A stretch of DNA of 20,548 nt from CAYQCN01 sp964415975 (lineage in GTDB: Bacteria > Patescibacteriota > Saccharimonadia > QS-5-54-17). A model generated the notes under the pieces. That model saw nothing but the letters and a program-made list of their open reading frames with translations, had not been told where the DNA came from and did no database searches. Below, one piece after another: positions 20,473 to 20,548 of this stretch (the stretch's first letter is position 1; every line of letters starts with the position of its first letter). The stretch spans positions 1-20,548 of the forward strand of contig CAYQCN010000014.1 in the NCBI GenBank assembly GCA_964415975.1. The letters are read 5' to 3'. The position numbers were made by a program, and so were the translations under genes.

Positions 20473-20548
20473 GCGGGTGTAGCTCAGCTGATAGAGCGCT
20501 TCGTTGCCAACGAAGAGGTCACGAGTTTGAGTCTCGTCACCCGCACCA
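20473..20548 (+). tRNA. tRNA-Gly(GCC)
   Basis: A 76-nt cloverleaf with encoded CCA ending exactly at the window edge. Acceptor GCGGGTG/CACCCGC, anticodon stem CTTCG/CGAAG with loop TTGCCAA and anticodon GCC. The T-loop reads GTTTGAGTC rather than the GTTCGAGTC of the other tRNAs here. Confidence 0.96.

Noticed and set aside
1..20548. CRISPR array, insertion sequence, prophage or attachment site at the tRNAs
   Set aside because: No regularly spaced repeats, transposase, integrase or duplicated tRNA 3' ends were found.

Overview
The window looks like a chromosomal segment of a streamlined Patescibacteria/CPR bacterium, most likely Saccharibacteria (TM7) or a relative. That placement is inferred from gene content and order (rpmF-nusB-nudix-rnc-rpsP-khpA-trmD with no rimM, compact Mur ligases, cysteine-free bL32, very short intergenic gaps); no 16S rRNA is present to prove it. 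UGA is used as a normal stop (sodX, murF, the response regulator), so the recoded CPR lineages (Gracilibacteria/SR1) are unlikely. Almost everything is on the minus strand; the plus strand carries one small lipoprotein gene and five tRNAs.

Layout, left to right. 149-1628: a nickel superoxide dismutase locus (unknown 244-aa protein, sodN, SodX-type maturation peptidase), preceded by a perfect 7-1-7 palindrome of Fur/PerR-like geometry. 1671-5218: a translation and RNA-processing block read leftward: rpmF (50 aa), nusB, a Nudix hydrolase, rnc, then from its own strong promoter rpsP, khpA and trmD. 5351-5674: a plus-strand lipoprotein with a possible LysM-like domain. 5677-9298: leuS and an orphan ParB-like protein. 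9371-12630: a cell-wall cluster of MurE-like ligase, MurF-like ligase and a C39-like cysteine peptidase, with tRNA-Ala and a hairpin-rich spacer upstream. 12970-15943: a J-like-domain membrane protein overlapping ligA. 15989-17481: lemA and htpX. 17616-17941: tRNA-Cys, tRNA-Leu, tRNA-Val. 18034-20185: a histidine kinase and a single-domain response regulator. 20299-20548: tRNA-Phe and tRNA-Gly.

Most notable: (i) the Ni-SOD has Met instead of the conserved Pro in its metal hook and sits in a possibly metal- or peroxide-regulated operon with an unrecognised protein; (ii) RNase III has Asn at a normally Asp metal-ligand position; (iii) both Mur ligases lack the usual N-terminal UDP-sugar-binding domain, and the MurE-like one lacks the DNPR signature; (iv) a J-like domain without HPD is fused to a multi-pass membrane domain; (v) several genes (leuS, murE, murF, J-like protein) have a -10 box 7-8 bp from the start codon, implying leaderless mRNAs. 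No mobile element, CRISPR array or classical defence system was seen.
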